64,000 nucleotides of DNA, taken from Mariniphaga sediminis (lineage in GTDB: Bacteria > Bacteroidota > Bacteroidia > Bacteroidales > Prolixibacteraceae). The DNA lies in assembly GCF_003573545.1 (NCBI RefSeq), contig NZ_QWET01000014.1:82773-146772 (forward strand). The letters run 5' to 3'. The position numbers and the translations under genes were made by a program. The notes beneath the pieces are model-generated. The model was not told the DNA's origin. It worked only from the letters and a program-made list of their open reading frames with translations, and made no database searches. This document shows, one piece after another, positions 17,497 through 26,773 of the stretch. Position 1 is the stretch's first letter, and the number at the start of each line of letters is the position of its first letter.

Positions 17497-19776
17497 CTAA
17501 TCGTTAATCCGGGAAGCAGGGCGTTCGTTCAACTTCGTCGCCCAATCAGTCTGTGGTGTATTTCCCATATTAAATTCAAGGAGTCCGCCTTTCAGTATAT
17601 CTTCGTATTTGACAAACGATTTGGAATGGTTTTTCCCGTTGAGCATAGCAGACTGGATATAATAATTACTGTCGGATGCACTTTCAGCTTTTACCACAAA
17701 CTCTTTCCCGTTTGGTAAATGAAGTTTCGCACTTTTTATGGATGGGCTCCCGATAACATAATAATCCATTCCGGGAGTTACGGGATAAAACCCCAAAGCG
17801 CTAAATATATACCAGGCCGACATTTGCCCGCAGTCATCATTCCCACACAAACCATCGCGACCACTTGAATACAACTCGGTTTTAATTCTGTGAACCATCT
17901 CTTGTGTTTTCCAGGGTTCCCCGGCAAAATTATACAGATAGGCAATATGGTGGCTGGGTTCATTTCCGTGCGCATACTGGCCAATCAGCCCGGTTACATC
18001 CCAGGCCCTTTCGTTATCAATAGAAGGATCGGTATTAAACAAGGTATCCAGTTTGGTACAGAATCCTTCATCGCCTCCCATCAGTTCAATCAGTGCATTG
18101 ACATCCTGAGGCACGTAAAAGGTATATTGCCAGGAGTTTCCTTCAGTAAAATCTCCCTGGTTAAGAATGGAAACGGACTTTGGATCAAACGGAGTAACCC
18201 AGCTTCCGTCGGCATGGCGGCCCCGCATAAAACCCGTTGAAGGATCGAATTGATTTTCATAAAATTTTGCCCGGTCGATAAAGTATGTGTAATCATCCAT
18301 CTTCCAAAGCTTTTTGGCAACCCGGGCAATACACCAGTCATCATAAGCATATTCCAACACTTTGGAAACAGAGTTACTTTCGAGTTCGCTGGGAATATAT
18401 TTGTATTTTTTCATATACCCAACGCCCCGACTATCATCCATTGCGCTTTCTTTCATTGCCTTATACGCCAGCTCGTAACTAAACCCTTCCTGATCCTTTA
18501 AAATTGCTTCTGAAATCACGGGAATAGAATGATAGCCAATCATACAATACGTTTCATTTTGCCCGTATTCATTAATGGGTAATTGATTGATCTCATTGTA
18601 TCGCTGTAACATTGAATTGATAAAGTCAACATTTTTATCCGGGAACAACAAAGCATAAAGCGGGTGAATGGCCCGGTAGGTATCCCACAACGAAAAATTG
18701 GTATACAATTCCTGTGAGTCCTTCGTCTTATAAACTTCACCATCCCAGCCGCGATATGAGCCATCCACATCGGTTACCAAATTGGGAGAAACAAGGGAGT
18801 GATATAAAGCGGTATAAAAAATAGTTTTCTGCTCATCATTAATTGTTTCTACTTCAATTTTAGAAAGATATTCATTCCAAAGATCATTCGCTTCTTCCAT
18901 GGTTTTTTCAAAATCCCAACCCGGAATTTCCTTTTGCAGATTTTTCATGGCGCCTTCTTCACCGGTAGCAGAAAGACCAACCTTCACAAACACTTTCTCA
19001 TCAGGTTCTGTTTTAAACCGGAGAAAAACCTTGCACACTTTTCCGGAGAAATTTCGCTCCTCTCCTTCTTCTCCGTCAATGTAAGAAGTGACGGTTTCAA
19101 ATGGTTTTGAAAAACGGGCGCAGAAGTAAATATGCTGGTCTTTAATAAAACCGCTGGAATTCCGGTATCCTGTAATGGTCTGATTATCGACAACCCTGAT
19201 AGAGCTTTCCTGTGTGACATCTTCCATGCCATGCTCCAAATCAATAATTACACCTGCCTGACTACTTTCGGGAAAAGTATACCGATGAAAACCAACCCGT
19301 TGGGAAGCTGTCATTTCAGCAAAAATATTGTAATCATCCAGTTTTACCGAATAATAACCCGGTTTAGCTGTTTCCGAGGAATGTGAAAAACGTGAGCGAT
19401 AACCTGAAGCGGGATTCTCTTTATCGCCGGCATCAAAAACAGTTTCGCCCACCACCGGCATAAACAGTATATCGCCCATATCGGCAGCACCTGTTCCACT
19501 AAGGTGGGTATGTGAAAAACCCAGAATAGAGCTGTCCTGAGAGTGGTACCCCGAACACCAGTCCCATCCTTTATTTCCGGTATCAGGACCTACCTGAACC
19601 ATTCCAAACGGGAGGGTGGCAGCAGGATAGGTATGCCCTACTGTTGCTGTACCAATAAACGGGTCGACAAAATCTGTTTTAGACTCAATTCCACTATTCG
19701 TTTTTTCCTGAGGACCGGAACAACTAAAAAGGAATGACAAAACAACAATAGATTGGCCAATAATATTTAGTCTCAT
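17497..19776 (-). CDS. GH92-family alpha-mannosidase, canonical, lipoprotein
   Basis: A 759-residue lipoprotein (lipobox FLFSC, Cys19) of family GH92. All core motifs are canonical: VDPFIGTATVGHTYPAA, FGMVQVGPDTG, GFSHTHLSGTG, the catalytic acid Glu545 in EGNSWQY, the plus-one subsite GNEPSHH (Glu606) and the base motif GNDDCGQMSAWY (Asp647-Asp648). In characterised members the GNEP/His pair goes with alpha-1,2-linked mannose, so an alpha-1,2-mannosidase is the best guess. It is calcium dependent and acts as an exo-enzyme in the periplasm or on the cell surface. It is the first enzyme gene after susCD. Only about 30-40 percent of positions appear shared with the neighbouring GH92, so the pair is not a recent duplication. 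Confidence 0.93.
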   Translation of the reverse strand: MRLNIIGQSIVVLSFLFSCSGPQEKTNSGIESKTDFVDPFIGTATVGHTYPAATLPFGMVQVGPDTGNKGWDWCSGYHSQDSSILGFSHTHLSGTGAADMGDILFMPVVGETVFDAGDKENPASGYRSRFSHSSETAKPGYYSVKLDDYNIFAEMTASQRVGFHRYTFPESSQAGVIIDLEHGMEDVTQESSIRVVDNQTITGYRNSSGFIKDQHIYFCARFSKPFETVTSYIDGEEGEERNFSGKVCKVFLRFKTEPDEKVFVKVGLSATGEEGAMKNLQKEIPGWDFEKTMEEANDLWNEYLSKIEVETINDEQKTIFYTALYHSLVSPNLVTDVDGSYRGWDGEVYKTKDSQELYTNFSLWDTYRAIHPLYALLFPDKNVDFINSMLQRYNEINQLPINEYGQNETYCMIGYHSIPVISEAILKDQEGFSYELAYKAMKESAMDDSRGVGYMKKYKYIPSELESNSVSKVLEYAYDDWCIARVAKKLWKMDDYTYFIDRAKFYENQFDPSTGFMRGRHADGSWVTPFDPKSVSILNQGDFTEGNSWQYTFYVPQDVNALIELMGGDEGFCTKLDTLFNTDPSIDNERAWDVTGLIGQYAHGNEPSHHIAYLYNFAGEPWKTQEMVHRIKTELYSSGRDGLCGNDDCGQMSAWYIFSALGFYPVTPGMDYYVIGSPSIKSAKLHLPNGKEFVVKAESASDSNYYIQSAMLNGKNHSKSFVKYEDILKGGLLEFNMGNTPQTDWATKLNERPASRIND

Positions 19777-19832
19777 TATACAAATTCGTGATTTAACAAT
19801 AGCGTACTACAGTTCTCAAAAGCTGTATAAGA

Positions 19833-19869
19833 GCCGGGACAGGTAAACCAAAAATGTACCTCCCCCGGC
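19833..19869 (-). terminator. Hairpin between susD-like gene and first enzyme gene
   Basis: Inverted repeats GCCGGG/CCCGGC (19833-19838 and 19864-19869) and AGGTA/TACCT (19841-19845 and 19857-19861) form an eleven-pair stem with a small internal loop and an 11-base apical loop. No T-run follows on the minus strand. It fits an mRNA-stabilising or attenuating hairpin that lets susCD be expressed more than the enzymes behind it. Confidence 0.5.
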
Positions 19870-19907
19870 CATGATAATCGCAATCAAATTTTAAAAAAGG
19901 TATCCTG

Positions 19908-21515
19908 TTAATAAGAAGGATTTTGTTCCAGTAAAGGATTACGGTCTATCTGCTCCTGAGGTATCGGGAGTATCCGTTTTCTTATGTCAGTACTAGTTTT
20001 AACCCCCCAGGGCTCTTCAAATTTTCCGAATCTTATCAGGTCATTCCTTCTCCACCCTTCGTAAGCAAACTCCCTGGCACGCTCGTCCAGCAATTCATCA
20101 AGATCAAGAGTTGTATACGGGGTTGCATTGGCACGTGTGCGCACCATGTTGGCAAGAGAAACCGCAGTATGCCCCATGGTTGCATTAGCCCCTCTTAATA
20201 TGGCCTCTGCTTTCAGTAACAGAATATCCGCATAGCGAAAAATCGGTAAATCATTGTTCTGATTTCGGGTAATCGAATTTTTGTCCGGATAAAACTTGTT
20301 ACACCGGTAACCGACTGCTTTACCCAATTCATCGTTCCCTGTATCGAATGTCTCAGGATTACGGAATTCTATCTCGCGTGTAAATTCAAAATGGAACTCA
20401 ACCGGGGCATCCGGATCCGGTCCGTCATACCTTTCATCCAAACCGGCATTGGTTGTGTTGATGATAATAGGAGTACCATCGAACATGTACTGTTTGCCGG
20501 TCAGCCATATTTCTTTCCGGACATCGTCATCGTTCCAGGCAAGAAACTTATCGTAATACTCCGGCAACGCTTTAACACTTCCGCTTGGGTTAAAAGGTAT
20601 CTCATACTTTTGCCGGAGAGCCCTGTGAAGCCAGTAGCGGGCAGGTATATGTTCCTTCATATGTACCCCGTCGCATGGAATGGCAAACAAAAAGTCTTTA
20701 ATATGTGGACCGTTGTCGGGATAAAACATACGAAGATAATCTTCATCAAGGGCAATCGTTCCGTTTGTCTGGGCTTCCGTGATGATGTTGTCGCATGCTG
20801 CTACCGCATCATTCCACCTACCGGCCTCACCGGTATATACTTCCCAGTTCATATAAAGTTTTGCCAACAGTGCATAAGCAGCCCACTTATTCATACGCGA
20901 ATAAGTTGCCACACCAGTCTCAGCGCTTAAATCGGGCAACACTTCTAACACTTCATTTTCAATAAACTCACACACATCTTTCCGGCTGTCTCTGCCTTTT
21001 AATTCAACTTCCGGCCCAAAATCTGTTACAATAGGAACTCCTCCCCAATTATCCTGCAGAATAAAATACAGGTATGCCCTGAAAGCACGCAATTCAGCAA
21101 TGGCCAAATCCCTTGCCTCAGTTGCCTCTTTCTCCTCAAATAACGGAAGGATACTGTTTATTTTGGAAATACCATTGAACCAGGCAGCCCAGGATTCCCG
21201 GAGAAACCGTTGATCGGCTGTTGGAGTATGCATGTGATAATTTTGATACCTGCCGTCATCGTACCAGTTACCTCCATTCGCTGTCAATATGGCCATATCA
21301 CCCATAAGCTCCTGTACCATTATTTGATTAATGGTGAAAAACTTATAATGCAGAAACCTGTATGCAGGGCCCGAAATGGCAATAAAGTCTTCTTCAGTAT
21401 TAGGAAAATTATCCGCAGTCAGTTCGGATTCGACCGGGACATCCAGATCTGTACACCCGATTAATATCAGTAATGTTAAAGCAACGAAATAAATGCTTTT
21501 ATTTATGTATTTCAT
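19908..21515 (-). CDS. susD: SusD/RagB-like glycan-binding outer-membrane lipoprotein
   Basis: The true start is the ATG at 21515 (MKYINKSIYF), giving a lipoprotein with lipobox LIGC (Cys21); a start at 21557 would overlap the SusC gene and put a polar leader before the signal. The mature protein of about 515 residues has the SusD pattern: TPR-like helices with ELRAFRAYLYFILQDNWGGVPIV, KWAAYALLAKLYMNWEVY and the closing LDELLDERAREFAYEGWRRNDLIRFG with LPIPQEQIDRNP. These proteins lie on the cell surface over the SusC pore, bind the oligosaccharide and act as a lid. It starts 28 bases after the susC stop. Ligand contacts cannot be read from the sequence. Confidence 0.95.
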   Translation of the reverse strand: MKYINKSIYFVALTLLILIGCTDLDVPVESELTADNFPNTEEDFIAISGPAYRFLHYKFFTINQIMVQELMGDMAILTANGGNWYDDGRYQNYHMHTPTADQRFLRESWAAWFNGISKINSILPLFEEKEATEARDLAIAELRAFRAYLYFILQDNWGGVPIVTDFGPEVELKGRDSRKDVCEFIENEVLEVLPDLSAETGVATYSRMNKWAAYALLAKLYMNWEVYTGEAGRWNDAVAACDNIITEAQTNGTIALDEDYLRMFYPDNGPHIKDFLFAIPCDGVHMKEHIPARYWLHRALRQKYEIPFNPSGSVKALPEYYDKFLAWNDDDVRKEIWLTGKQYMFDGTPIIINTTNAGLDERYDGPDPDAPVEFHFEFTREIEFRNPETFDTGNDELGKAVGYRCNKFYPDKNSITRNQNNDLPIFRYADILLLKAEAILRGANATMGHTAVSLANMVRTRANATPYTTLDLDELLDERAREFAYEGWRRNDLIRFGKFEEPWGVKTSTDIRKRILPIPQEQIDRNPLLEQNPSY

Positions 21516-21543
21516 CTCATTCAATTTTTTAATGTTACAAAAA

Positions 21544-24500
21544 CTAAAAATCAACACTTACTCCCAAAACAAAGGAACGGGTTTTCGGATATAGTGGATT
21601 ACTATTTGAATCATCGACACCGGGAGTAAGCCCTGTTATCCCCACTTCAGGATCAACACCGGAATAATCAGTGAGCACAAAAACATTGCTAACCGTGGTG
21701 TAGATGGTTAATTTATTGAGATAGGCAGAAGACAGCTTCGGTGAATACGACAAGGTTACATTATCCAACCTCAGGTAATCTCCTTTTTCAAGATAGCGGG
21801 TGGATGTATAATTGGCCCGCGTATTGTTCACCGATTCATTAAGGGTTCTTTTCGATACATTGTAACGAACAACTTCTGAAGGGTAATTCAAGTCTGCTGC
21901 GGTTACATTCAATATGTGATTACCGGTTACACCCCTAAAAAGGAAGTCGAGAGAGAAACTCTTATAAGAAAACGTATTATTCCAGCCAAATACGGCTTTA
22001 GGCTGTGCATTTTCCGATGTTACTTTCCTATCAAGCGACGATGGATTTATCGTCAGGTTTCCGTCTTTATCTACAAACTGCGAAATTCCATCCTGGTTTT
22101 CACCGGCATATTCCCAAAGAGCGAATTGCCCGATTGGATACCCTTCCTGTACCCTGAAAGCGAGGTTCCCGGATTGACCATGCTGCCCCACTCCGTATAT
22201 GTCAACATACTCCACCTGGTATATTTCGTTCGACAGAGAAACAATCTCATTCTTGTTAAAAGCTGCATTTGCGGATGTACTCCATCTAAAATTCCGGGTA
22301 TTTACCGGGGTGGCTGTAAGCGAAACTTCCCATCCTTTATTTTGAATTTCACCCACATTGGCGACTATTGAATTCACATAGTACTGTGTTGCCGGAACAT
22401 TATAATCCCAAATCAGATCTTTGGTAATTTTATCGTAATATTCCACGGTACCGCTAACCCTTCCTTTGAGTATAGCAAAGTCAACAGCAAAATTAAGCAT
22501 GTTTGTACGTTCCCATCTCAAATCCGGGCTCTCGTTCTGTGTGGGTGTAATACCTGTCAGCCAGGACCCTTGATAATAAAAACTGCCGCCTGAGCCATAT
22601 CGCAAAATACTAATTAGCGGATCAAATCCCAGGGAGTTGCCGCTTTCTCCATACCCGGCACGCAACTTAAGATTGTCAAAAATATTCATATTCTTAACAA
22701 AAGGCTCTTCCATTATCCTCCATCCGATGGATGCCGAAGGGAATGTACCCCACTGTTCGTTTTCACCAAAAGCAGACGAACCATCACGACGGATTGTGGC
22801 CTGCAAAAGGTATTTGTCTTTCAACTCATAGTTAAGGCGGGCATAACCGGAGATCATCCGTAAAGTTCTCATAGTGGTAGTACCATATTCCACTACATAA
22901 CCGTCATGACCACTACCAACCCCCAGGTTGTTATATTTCAAATCGTCTGAAACAAAATTGATATTAGAAGACTGAAATCCGTCTCCTGTTTTATCCTCCT
23001 GCCACGAATAACCAGCCATGAGCTTGAAACTTTGATTCTCAAATTCTTTGCTGTAGGTGGCAAATGTTTCCAGAAGCTTGCTTTCGCTTCCGTAAGAAGA
23101 ACGTATGGCTTTACCGTTGCTCCCCTGATCAAGCCGGGAATATTTGGAATAATATTGTCCGGCATTGGATTGTCCGGTTCTGTATGATGTGTTGAGCACA
23201 TAATCCAGCCCTTCTATAATATTCAGTTCAGCCCGGGCGTTACCAAAAATCGATTTACTGATAACATCATAATCATGCTGCCTGACCATAGCCACAGGAT
23301 TGTACGGAGAGGTTGATACTCTTTCGGCGTAGGTACCATCCGGGTTTGTAACCGCATAGGTTGGCTGGAACTGAAGCATATTAAGTAATGTTTCATCTTC
23401 GTCAAGAAGCCTCTCTGAATTGCTTATCACTCCACCCAACTGGAATTGTAATTTCAGCTTGTCATTAAACCCGTACTGTTCAATCCTTCCGCGCATATTG
23501 AGCCGGTTGTTACTGGTACCAATAATGATCCCTTCCTGTTCCAAATATTCAATACTTGAGATATAAGTTGTTTTGTTATTACCTCCACTGATTGATATAT
23601 TGTTTTTATGGGAGATCCCCATTCTGGTCATCTCGTCCTGCCAGTCTGTATTGGCATCCATCTCATCTTCCGGGTTAAGGCTCAAACCGCTACTTGACAA
23701 ATAAGAACGATACTCGTCAGCCGAAAGCATATCGATTTTATTTGAAATGGTTTCAACGCCCACATAGGCATTGTATGAAATAACCTGCTTTCCTGACTTC
23801 CCACTCTTAGTTGTAACCAATATTACCCCGTTGGCCGCACGCGATCCGTAGATGGCTGTGGCCGACGCATCTTTCAGAATGTCAATTGAAGCAATATCGT
23901 CAATAGGTGGCATAACAGCGTTTGTCATCCCGTCAACAACATAAATAGGTGACTGGGAACCACGCAACGTTGAAGCCCCTCGCAAAAGAACGGCTGTTCC
24001 CCCATAAGGACTACCATCCTTCGAAATATTTAACCCGGGAACTTTCCCCTGAAGCGCCAAAACCGGATCCTGGATAACCCCTTTATTCATTTCTTCGGGG
24101 GTAATAGTTACAACCGAACTGGTCAAATCCTTTTTCTTTAAAGAACCATACCCAATTGCAACCACCTCGTCAATCCCGATTAGATCTTCTACCATGGTTA
24201 CATTAATGTTGGTCTGATCCCCGGCAGCTACCTCCTGTGTTTGCATCCCTACAAACGAAAATACCAGCGTAGCATCCCCGGAAACATTCATCAGCGAATA
24301 TTCCCCGTCGGCATTGGTTACGGTTCCCTGTGTGGTGCCTTTTACCACCACCGTTACGCCGGGCAATGGCTGTCCGTCTTTATCGGTAACCTTTCCTGTA
24401 ATTTGTTTTGCCTGGTTCTGAACAACTTCAATCATCCCAAAGTCCCCTAATGCCAGTTGCCGATCTCTCATCTCTCTGCGAATGATGATTTGACGGTCAT

Positions 24501-24831
24501 AAATATCGTAGACAACATTTTGTCCTTTTAATACTTTATCCAGGATCTCCCGGATACCGGCATTCTTCACGTCAATATCTACCTTCTGTTTTTCATTTAA
24601 TTCATCGATATTGTACAGAAAGAAGAACTCACTTTTTTTCTCAACCTGGTCTAACACCTCTTTGATGGTTGAGTCCGTTAGTTTCAAGCTCAATTTTGTT
24701 GTCTGCGAGTAGGTATTACCTGACACATAAACAACAAAACAAAATGATAGTAATACGGTTAGTCTCATAATCCTCCATAATTGTTTACCCTTTTCCCACG
24801 AAGGAAAATGCTTTAATAACTTTTTTTTCAT
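21544..24831 (-). CDS. susC: SusC/RagA TonB-dependent receptor with STN signalling domain
   Basis: A 1,095-residue outer-membrane receptor. After the signal peptide (to about residue 43, TYSQ) there is an STN domain (about 45-120). It is followed by a carboxypeptidase-regulatory-like domain (ITGKVTDKDGQPLPGVTVVVKG to about 218), a plug (IDEVVAIGYGSLKKKDLTSSV to about 350, including SPIYVVDGM and SATAIYGSRAANGVI), and a 22-stranded barrel ending in a terminal aromatic residue (GVSVDF). It imports oligosaccharide with TonB energy. The STN domain shows that it also signals to the FecR/ECF pair encoded directly upstream, so ligand binding should switch on the locus. This is a standard arrangement for host- or fungal-glycan loci in Bacteroidota. 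Confidence 0.96.
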   Translation of the reverse strand: MKKKLLKHFPSWEKGKQLWRIMRLTVLLSFCFVVYVSGNTYSQTTKLSLKLTDSTIKEVLDQVEKKSEFFFLYNIDELNEKQKVDIDVKNAGIREILDKVLKGQNVVYDIYDRQIIIRREMRDRQLALGDFGMIEVVQNQAKQITGKVTDKDGQPLPGVTVVVKGTTQGTVTNADGEYSLMNVSGDATLVFSFVGMQTQEVAAGDQTNINVTMVEDLIGIDEVVAIGYGSLKKKDLTSSVVTITPEEMNKGVIQDPVLALQGKVPGLNISKDGSPYGGTAVLLRGASTLRGSQSPIYVVDGMTNAVMPPIDDIASIDILKDASATAIYGSRAANGVILVTTKSGKSGKQVISYNAYVGVETISNKIDMLSADEYRSYLSSSGLSLNPEDEMDANTDWQDEMTRMGISHKNNISISGGNNKTTYISSIEYLEQEGIIIGTSNNRLNMRGRIEQYGFNDKLKLQFQLGGVISNSERLLDEDETLLNMLQFQPTYAVTNPDGTYAERVSTSPYNPVAMVRQHDYDVISKSIFGNARAELNIIEGLDYVLNTSYRTGQSNAGQYYSKYSRLDQGSNGKAIRSSYGSESKLLETFATYSKEFENQSFKLMAGYSWQEDKTGDGFQSSNINFVSDDLKYNNLGVGSGHDGYVVEYGTTTMRTLRMISGYARLNYELKDKYLLQATIRRDGSSAFGENEQWGTFPSASIGWRIMEEPFVKNMNIFDNLKLRAGYGESGNSLGFDPLISILRYGSGGSFYYQGSWLTGITPTQNESPDLRWERTNMLNFAVDFAILKGRVSGTVEYYDKITKDLIWDYNVPATQYYVNSIVANVGEIQNKGWEVSLTATPVNTRNFRWSTSANAAFNKNEIVSLSNEIYQVEYVDIYGVGQHGQSGNLAFRVQEGYPIGQFALWEYAGENQDGISQFVDKDGNLTINPSSLDRKVTSENAQPKAVFGWNNTFSYKSFSLDFLFRGVTGNHILNVTAADLNYPSEVVRYNVSKRTLNESVNNTRANYTSTRYLEKGDYLRLDNVTLSYSPKLSSAYLNKLTIYTTVSNVFVLTDYSGVDPEVGITGLTPGVDDSNSNPLYPKTRSFVLGVSVDF

Positions 24832-24924
24832 ACTTTTGAATGTTTATAATTAATAAAACTGGTTCAACTCTTGAAACAGTTTGACTTAAGCCGGGAAATG
24901 TGCCACCATTTCCCGGTTCTTTTT

Positions 24925-26112
24925 CTATTCCAAGAGATAGGTTTTGTTATCAATTTGCCTTATTTCTGCATGCGTAATTTTTGTTATATATTCCAATACT
25001 TCATCCATATTTACGTTCAAATCCAGCTTCCCGTTTATTTTTTCATCCCCTTTTGCCGGATCTTTTAATAAAATCCGGATATCAAAATACCTTTCAACCT
25101 TTCGAATCATATCACTGGCCTGCTGGTATTCAAACCGCAGAGAGCCATCTTTCCATTGAGTATATAGCTCATGATTAGTGACATGAACATCCAGTTGCTT
25201 GTCCGTTTTATTATAACGGGCTATCTCATTTGGAGACAATTCAGCTTTCACTTCAGAAAAAAATGCATTGTTATCCAGAATCTGAACTTTCCCTTCCTGC
25301 AATACTGTTAACACCTCATTATCTTCAGGATAAGCCGAAACGTTAAACTTTGTACCCAATACTTTAACTGCAATCGTAGAAGTATTCACGATGAAAGGAT
25401 TGTGAAGATCTGTGGATACATCGAGAAATGCTTCCCCCGCCAGGTAAACCTCACGTTTCTTTTTACTGAATGATTTGGGTAAGATTAAACGGCTTCCGGC
25501 ATTAAGCCAAACCTCGCTTTTGTCGTTGAGACAAACCTTCAGCCTTTGTCCGTTCGGAACAATAAATAAATTGGGAAGCTTTTTTTCAGCCGTTACATTG
25601 TTTTGACTGAGTGTATCGTTTCCAATAATCAATTTCCCTGGTACAGAAAGGTCAATGTATTTATTCTCTGAAAGAACCTCCTGTTTGGAGCCATCCTCAA
25701 AATACAAAACCGGGTAATATTGTGCGTCCCTCAGAAAAAGTTCTTCTGCAAGTTTTAAGTCCATTCTGCCTCGTGTTGGAAAATATACCAGCATTGACCC
25801 AATCGCTAAAAACAGAATAGCGATAGCTGCATACCGCATAAAAACTCCCATCCGGCGAATCCTGAATGTACGTTTATCCTTAACACTTACCTGATTCATT
25901 ATGGATTGATAGAGTTGTAAACCTTTTTCAAAAGAGATTTTGGGGTTGGAAATTGATAACAGGTGAAGTTCTTCTTTAGCCCGGAACAGTTCCTCCTTTT
26001 GTTCAGGGTGATTTCTTAAATAATCTTCAAAATACCTGTTTATATTTTCGTCGGGTTCAAATACCCATTTGACAAACTTTTGATCTTCAATATAGTCTTC
26101 CCATTTATTCAT
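24925..26112 (-). CDS. FecR-type anti-sigma factor
   Basis: About 395 residues from the ATG at 26112 (MNKWEDYIED); an upstream in-frame start at 26160 adds an unlikely 16-residue leader. The N-terminal cytoplasmic region (1-88) is helical and holds the sigma factor. A single membrane helix lies near 92-111 (YAAIAILFLAIGSMLVYF). The periplasmic FecR domain follows (SEVWLNAGSRLILPKSF, REVYLAGEAFLDV, ILGTKF-like VLGTKFNVSAY). The C-terminal DUF4974 region (LRFEYQQASDMIRKVERYFDI) contacts the receptor STN domain. It keeps the adjacent ECF sigma inactive until the SusC-like receptor binds ligand. It starts 64 bases after the sigma gene. Confidence 0.93.
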   Translation of the reverse strand: MNKWEDYIEDQKFVKWVFEPDENINRYFEDYLRNHPEQKEELFRAKEELHLLSISNPKISFEKGLQLYQSIMNQVSVKDKRTFRIRRMGVFMRYAAIAILFLAIGSMLVYFPTRGRMDLKLAEELFLRDAQYYPVLYFEDGSKQEVLSENKYIDLSVPGKLIIGNDTLSQNNVTAEKKLPNLFIVPNGQRLKVCLNDKSEVWLNAGSRLILPKSFSKKKREVYLAGEAFLDVSTDLHNPFIVNTSTIAVKVLGTKFNVSAYPEDNEVLTVLQEGKVQILDNNAFFSEVKAELSPNEIARYNKTDKQLDVHVTNHELYTQWKDGSLRFEYQQASDMIRKVERYFDIRILLKDPAKGDEKINGKLDLNVNMDEVLEYITKITHAEIRQIDNKTYLLE

Positions 26113-26176
26113 CAGGCTCACGTTTCTATATAATGGGACACAGACCTGAAAAGTGGACAATAAAAATTCTTTTTTT

Positions 26177-26773
26177 TTATGCTCTAAAACATAAAAGGAA
26201 AAATTCCCATAGTTTATTCTTTACATGATCCTTTAAACCCGACATAACCCGATACACCTGTTTCTTTACCGAATCTGGCTTTATTTTAAGCATTTCCCCA
26301 ATCTGATGATAGCTGAGTCCCTGGTAAAACTTCAGGTAAAGAATTTCACGATTTTTCGGACTTAATGCAGACAATAATCTTTTGACACGTTCTATTTTTT
26401 CTTCTTTGAAATCAACAGGGGTATTTTCTTCTACTTCAAAAACAATATTTTGAGCTGCCGTATTGTCGTCTTCCAGAGAGTGAAAACGATTTTCTTTTCT
26501 TAGTCTGTGAAAAATTATCCGGCGTAATCCTTTAAGCAGGTAATATTCCAGATTATCCGTTTCTGAAAGATTTTTCCGGTGGGTATACATTTCCAGAAAT
26601 AATTCCTGAATACTATCTTCAACTACCGATGTATTGGATGTAAGTTTTGAACCATAAGCAAAAAGTTTATCCAGAAATGCATTGTACATTTTTTGAAAGG
26701 CTCCCTTGTCTCCCTTTCTGAACTCTTCCCAAATTGTTTTCCAGTCGTGCTTCTCCGAATGTATCAATGTCAT
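26177..26773 (-). CDS. ECF-type RNA polymerase sigma factor
   Basis: A 198-residue sigma-70 family protein of the extracytoplasmic-function type. Region 2 spans about residues 25-95 (AFQKMYNAFLDKLFAYG, VVEDSIQELFLEMY, LKGLRRIIFHRL). Region 4 is the C-terminal helix-turn-helix (LSPKNREILYLKFYQGLSYHQIGEMLKI, SVKKQVYRVMSGLK). It has no region 1 or 3, as expected. It is the first gene of the locus and, with the FecR-type protein and the STN-bearing SusC-like receptor that follow, makes a three-part transmembrane switch. It would direct polymerase to the promoter of the transporter and enzyme genes. A candidate housekeeping promoter precedes it. Confidence 0.94.
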   Translation of the reverse strand: MTLIHSEKHDWKTIWEEFRKGDKGAFQKMYNAFLDKLFAYGSKLTSNTSVVEDSIQELFLEMYTHRKNLSETDNLEYYLLKGLRRIIFHRLRKENRFHSLEDDNTAAQNIVFEVEENTPVDFKEEKIERVKRLLSALSPKNREILYLKFYQGLSYHQIGEMLKIKPDSVKKQVYRVMSGLKDHVKNKLWEFFLLCFRA

